Of a DNA stretch of 64,000 bases, positions 61,157 to 64,000 are shown piece by piece. A program made the position numbers and the translations under genes. Source of the stretch: Thalassococcus sp. S3 (lineage in GTDB: Bacteria > Pseudomonadota > Alphaproteobacteria > Rhodobacterales > Rhodobacteraceae); contig NZ_CP022303.1 in the NCBI RefSeq assembly GCF_004216475.1, positions 4,647,001-4,711,000 of the forward strand. Direction: 5' to 3'. How positions within the stretch are numbered: the stretch's first letter is position 1; each line of letters begins with the position of its first letter. A model generated the notes under the pieces. The model was not told where the DNA came from and made no database searches. It saw only the letters and a program-made list of their open reading frames with translations.

Positions 61157-61587
61157 TGGCTCTCTCCTTCTGGGACGAACTTGTTCTGTCTCTCGAAATC
61201 CGCCTGACTGACCCTCTGCAGATCGCCTGCAAAGGCGTATCCGTCAGGGCATTTGTCGGCGTAAACCTCGCGGACCAGCCTCGCGCCGCCCGCATTCTCG
61301 AAAAGGCCCGGTGCGACCTCATAGGGGTCGTCCTCACCCAGGTCCTTGAACCACAGGGCCGACCCGCAGATCTTGCACCACGCACGCTCGGCAAAGCTGG
61401 AGGACCGATACCGGCTGATCGGCCCGCCCTCGATCCTGATCTGGTTGGGCGCCACCTCGATGCCCATCTGCATCGACCCGCTCCAGCGGCGGCACATGTC
61501 GCAATGGCAGGCCGATATCTCAGCCATCTCCGACATGACCGTGACCCGTACGGCACCGCACAGACACTTTCCACGGGCTTCAGTCAT
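61153..61587 (-). CDS. GFA-domain (CENP-V-like) zinc protein
   Basis: 144 residues from ATG 61587. Cysteines in GKCLCGAV, CHCDMCRRWSG and CKICGS, the zinc-binding pattern of the glutathione-dependent formaldehyde-activating (GFA) family. Most members are not proven to act on formaldehyde. Its stop overlaps the gltB start (ATGA) and its start overlaps the preceding Spy-like gene, so it is translationally coupled to glutamate synthase, an odd neighbour. Confidence 0.88.
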
Positions 61588-62116
61588 GATTATGACCACC
61601 GTGGCTCTGATGGCCGCCACCATAACCCCGTGCCTGATTGTAAAGCACTCTCTGGTGTCGTGTCAGGATCGGTGCTGTCTGCAAATGCGCCTCTAGATGG
61701 GCAGCTCGAAGATCGGCCCGCAATGTCGCCGACTGCCGTGTCAGGATCGCAAGTTGCTCTGCCTCCAAACCGCCAGCCTCAAAGGCCGCGTCCAAAGCAG
61801 CCTCCGCCGCGACGTAGTCCGCGCCCAGCGCCCGGGCGCGTGCATTCATCTTGTCAAAAATGAACTGCACGTCGCTCCGCTGCTCCGCGGTCAACGCCAG
61901 ATCATCGGCCAATTCCAGAACATGGGCCGGTCCGGGATATCCGTTCAATTCCGCGGCCTTCGCAAAACCCCAGCCACGCCCGTTCAGCAGATCATCGACG
62001 TCCTGCGCCGACAGTGATGCAATCGCCCGCGTTTCTTGTCCCGCATAAGGTTTGGGACTGGCCCAAACCAGCCCTGCCGCAAGCACGGCAAACAAGGCGA
62101 GCAGACCGCGCATCAA
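61580..62116 (-). CDS. Periplasmic Spy/CpxP-like (LTxxQ) protein with His-rich tail
   Basis: 178 residues. Signal peptide ending at WASPKP. Helical mature domain with two LTxxQ motifs, LTAEQ and LTRHQ, as in CpxP/Spy chaperones and the Zn-resistance protein ZraP. The C-terminus GYGGGHQSHGGHNHD holds four histidines in 15 residues, probably a metal-binding tail. Coupled to GFA genes on both sides by 4- and 8-base overlaps, giving a gfa-spy-gfa-gltB operon. Confidence 0.8.
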   Translation of the reverse strand: MMRGLLALFAVLAAGLVWASPKPYAGQETRAIASLSAQDVDDLLNGRGWGFAKAAELNGYPGPAHVLELADDLALTAEQRSDVQFIFDKMNARARALGADYVAAEAALDAAFEAGGLEAEQLAILTRQSATLRADLRAAHLEAHLQTAPILTRHQRVLYNQARGYGGGHQSHGGHNHD

Positions 62117-62568
62117 TGGGCCTCCCCACCTGCGGCAACCATCGCCATAACGTCGGCTTCGGTCATCCGGTTGCGTTTGTCGTTGTCGGCAAAGGCGTGA
62201 TCGCCCTGCATATGATCGACATAGACCTCGTTATTGAAGGTCAGACCCTCCAGACTGTCCAGCGACCCCGCCGACAGGCTCAGCAGCCCTTGCATCGGCC
62301 CCTCGGCTGTCAGCTTCCAATAGAGGCTCGACCCGCAGAGCTTGCAAAACCCGCGCTCCGCCCATTCCGAAGACGAAAAGGTCCCGATATTCTCCTCACC
62401 CGTCCAAGTGATCCCGCCCGGCGGCACCTCAAGGCCCAGCTCGATCCCGCCGCTGAACTTGCGGCACATCCCGCAATGACACGCGCCATAGCATTCCGGC
62501 GCCGTTGCCAGCGTGTAACGCACTTTGCCGCACAGGCATCCGCCTTCGGTCGTTCCAGCCATTGTCAT
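62113..62568 (-). CDS. GFA-domain (CENP-V-like) zinc protein
   Basis: 151 residues. Motifs GGCLCGKVRY, CHCGMCRKFSGG and FCKLCGSS place it in the same GFA family as the gene at 61153, though the two are only moderately alike, so they are paralogues rather than a recent duplicate. First gene of the gfa-spy-gfa-gltB operon. An in-frame ATG at 62562 is a possible start. Upstream gap carries CGTACGAA repeats. Confidence 0.88.
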   Translation of the reverse strand: MTMAGTTEGGCLCGKVRYTLATAPECYGACHCGMCRKFSGGIELGLEVPPGGITWTGEENIGTFSSSEWAERGFCKLCGSSLYWKLTAEGPMQGLLSLSAGSLDSLEGLTFNNEVYVDHMQGDHAFADNDKRNRMTEADVMAMVAAGGEAH

Positions 62569-62673
62569 CGGTCCTTTTCAGGGTTCGTTCACATTTCGTC
62601 GAAAAAGGTCAGTCTTGTTGATCTACCGTGTTTACTCTTTCTTAACGCTTGGTCCGTCGGGCCTTGAAAGGCG

Positions 62674-62770
62674 TTTCGTACGAAATCCGGTACAAACACC
62701 CCAAAGTCGCGTTTTTGGCCCGTTTCAGGGGTTTTGGCGTCCCGTCGTTCCGTACGAAACTCCGTACGAA
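62674..62770. repeat. CGTACGAA repeat cluster upstream of the gfa operon
   Basis: The palindrome TTTCGTACGAAA (62674-62685) is followed by a related CCGGTAC; a second unit at 62751-62770 reads CGTACGAAACTCCGTACGAA. The unit is thus two CGTAC-type half sites about 11 bases apart, present twice with a 74-base offset. This lies between the gltD stop and the start of the gfa operon. Likely operator for a dimeric regulator; identity unknown. Confidence 0.55.
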
Positions 62771-62843
62771 CTGCCCAAGGCCCCGTGCGCGGATCGGGCG
62801 GTGCACACCCGATTTTCAGCCGGGCGAAGGGTCCCGAAGCCGG

Positions 62844-64000
62844 TCATTCCGCCGCCACAACGGCGCTGGAATTCAACCGCTCCAGAATAGCCTCCGCACA
62901 GTCGCGCCCGTCCCGGATCGCCCAGACCACAAGGCTCGCGCCCCGGACAATGTCGCCCACCGCATAGACACCGTCGAGCGCGGTCGCACCCGTGGTGAAC
63001 TCCGCCTTGATCGTGCCCCAGCGGGTGACCTGCAATTCCGGCTGATCCCACAGCGTCGGCAGATCCTCCGGCTCAAAGCCCAGCGCCTTGATGACCAGAT
63101 CGGCCTCCTCGACATAGTCAGAGCCTTCGATCAGTTCCGGAGCCTGACGCCCCGTCGCATCCGGCGCGCCCAGGCGCATCTTTTGCACCGTCACGCCAGT
63201 CACTTTCGCAGCCCCTTCGCTGCTGTCGGCCAGGTCCGTGACAAAACCCTTGGGCGCGCTCAGCCATTCAAAGATCACGCCTTCTTCCTCGGCATTCGCC
63301 ACCTCGCGTTGAGAGCCTGGCATATTCGCCCGGTCCCGACGGTAGAGGCATTTGACGCTGGTCGCCCCCTGCCGGACAGACGTGCGCACGCAATCCATCG
63401 CGGTGTCCCCGCCGCCGATGACGACAACACGCTTGCCTTCGGCGTTCATCCGACCGCTGTCGAAATCCTCGACCGCGTCACCAAAGCTTTTGCGGTTGCT
63501 CGCGGTCAGAAAATCAATCGCCTTTTCAACACCTTGAGCGGTGCTGCCATGCAGCTCCAGATCGCGCGACTTGTAAACGCCGGTGGCGATGATCACCGCG
63601 TCATGCGCGGCGCGGATGTCGTCGAAAAAGATATCCTCGCCCACATTGCAATTCAGTTTCAGCGTCACGCCGCCCTGCTCAAGCTGGTCGTTGCGACGCA
63701 TCACCACGTCCTTATCCAGCTTGAAGCCGGGTATGCCATAGGTCATCAGCCCGCCGGCGCGATCGTAGCGGTCATAGACAGTGACCTGCACGCCCGCGCG
63801 CCGCAGCACATCCGCCGCCGCCAGCCCTCCGGGTCCCGCGCCAATGATGCCCACGCTCTCGGGCCGTTCAGCGGGCGGTTTGATCGGCTGCACCCAGCCT
63901 TCCTCCCAGGCGGTGTCGGTGATGTATTTCTCCACCGCACCGATGGTGACGGTCCCATGGCCCGACTGTTCGATCACGCAATTGCCTTCGCACAGGCGGT
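62844..64000 (-). CDS. gltD: Glutamate synthase (NADPH) small subunit, 3' part
   Basis: Gene continues beyond the right edge of the window. The first visible residues RLCEGNCVIEQSG belong to the N-terminal [4Fe-4S] cysteine region of GltD; then VGIIGAGPGGLAAADVLRR (FAD), and VVVIGGGDTAMDCVRTSVRQGA (NADPH). C-terminal FAD contact YAVGDIVRGASLVVWAIRDGRD (in part). It passes electrons from NADPH to the large subunit. Unusually, three small genes lie between it and gltB. Confidence 0.96.
   Translation of the reverse strand, partial: RLCEGNCVIEQSGHGTVTIGAVEKYITDTAWEEGWVQPIKPPAERPESVGIIGAGPGGLAAADVLRRAGVQVTVYDRYDRAGGLMTYGIPGFKLDKDVVMRRNDQLEQGGVTLKLNCNVGEDIFFDDIRAAHDAVIIATGVYKSRDLELHGSTAQGVEKAIDFLTASNRKSFGDAVEDFDSGRMNAEGKRVVVIGGGDTAMDCVRTSVRQGATSVKCLYRRDRANMPGSQREVANAEEEGVIFEWLSAPKGFVTDLADSSEGAAKVTGVTVQKMRLGAPDATGRQAPELIEGSDYVEEADLVIKALGFEPEDLPTLWDQPELQVTRWGTIKAEFTTGATALDGVYAVGDIVRGASLVVWAIRDGRDCAEAILERLNSSAVVAAE

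Overview
The window reads as chromosomal DNA of an alphaproteobacterium of the order Rhodobacterales (Roseobacter/Rhodobacter type). The basis is high G+C content, dense operons with 4-base start/stop overlaps, a Rieske/cytochrome b/c1 operon, a DctPQM TRAP transporter, a type-II lumazine synthase under an FMN riboswitch, and several Rhodobacterales-style proteins (Hint-domain protein, MtaB next to DapF, GFA-domain proteins). No phage, transposase or CRISPR array was seen. One gene near 48.5-49.4 kb has clearly lower G+C than its neighbours.

Layout. 0-2 kb: the end of a flavin amine-oxidase-like gene and a cyclopropane-fatty-acid synthase. 2.1-4.2 kb: a membrane class III adenylate cyclase. 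4.2-7.2 kb: a compact minus-strand operon of a small methyltransferase, a solute-binding/permease fusion and a second permease, with no ATPase. 7.3-12.6 kb: a cyclic-nucleotide-binding CPBP membrane protein, a cobalamin-type radical SAM enzyme, a GT4 glycosyltransferase and a three-histidine-box hydroxylase, suggesting envelope-lipid modification. 12.7-18.4 kb: a LysR regulator, a short-chain dehydrogenase, a TRAP transporter and a divergent FadR-type GntR regulator with a probable operator. 18.4-21.8 kb: tRNA-Lys, dapF-mtaB, a Crp-type regulator, then a CRP-type box and a possible small RNA ending in a strong hairpin. 21.9-24.6 kb: the petABC operon.

24.8-30.1 kb: a GST, an FMN-binding PaiB-like protein, FMN riboswitch-ribH2, and thiBPQ behind a TPP riboswitch. 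30.2-42.2 kb: housekeeping genes aroC, rlmN, dapD, dapE and rnr, with a LOG-family protein, a PLP dehydratase, a Hint-domain protein and small unknown genes between them. 42.4-48.4 kb: a Sel1-like protein and then a probable catabolic cluster (dimethylformamidase-like protein, membrane protein, FAD oxidoreductase, cupin dioxygenase) facing an AraC regulator. 48.5-56.5 kb: the low-G+C peptidoglycan-binding-domain gene, an SBP56/methanethiol-oxidase-like protein coupled to a polytopic membrane protein, a lone HyuA-type hydantoinase, queG, a GST and mtgA. 56.6-64 kb: gltB at the end of an overlapping gfa-spy-gfa-gltB operon, then the 3' part of gltD.

How parts fit together. Cyclic-nucleotide signalling recurs: a cyclase, a cAMP-receptor-like membrane protein, a Crp-like regulator and a TGTGA-N6-TCACA box all lie within the first 22 kb. 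Lysine/peptidoglycan precursor genes (dapF, dapD, dapE) and mtgA are scattered through the window. Two vitamin riboswitches lie within 4 kb. The leads judged most interesting are an exact 32-base repeat found once inside a gene and once abutting the gltB stop codon, the dimethylformamidase-like/cupin/AraC cluster, the CRP-box-driven candidate RNA, and tandem CGTACGAA motifs upstream of the gfa-spy-gfa-gltB operon.
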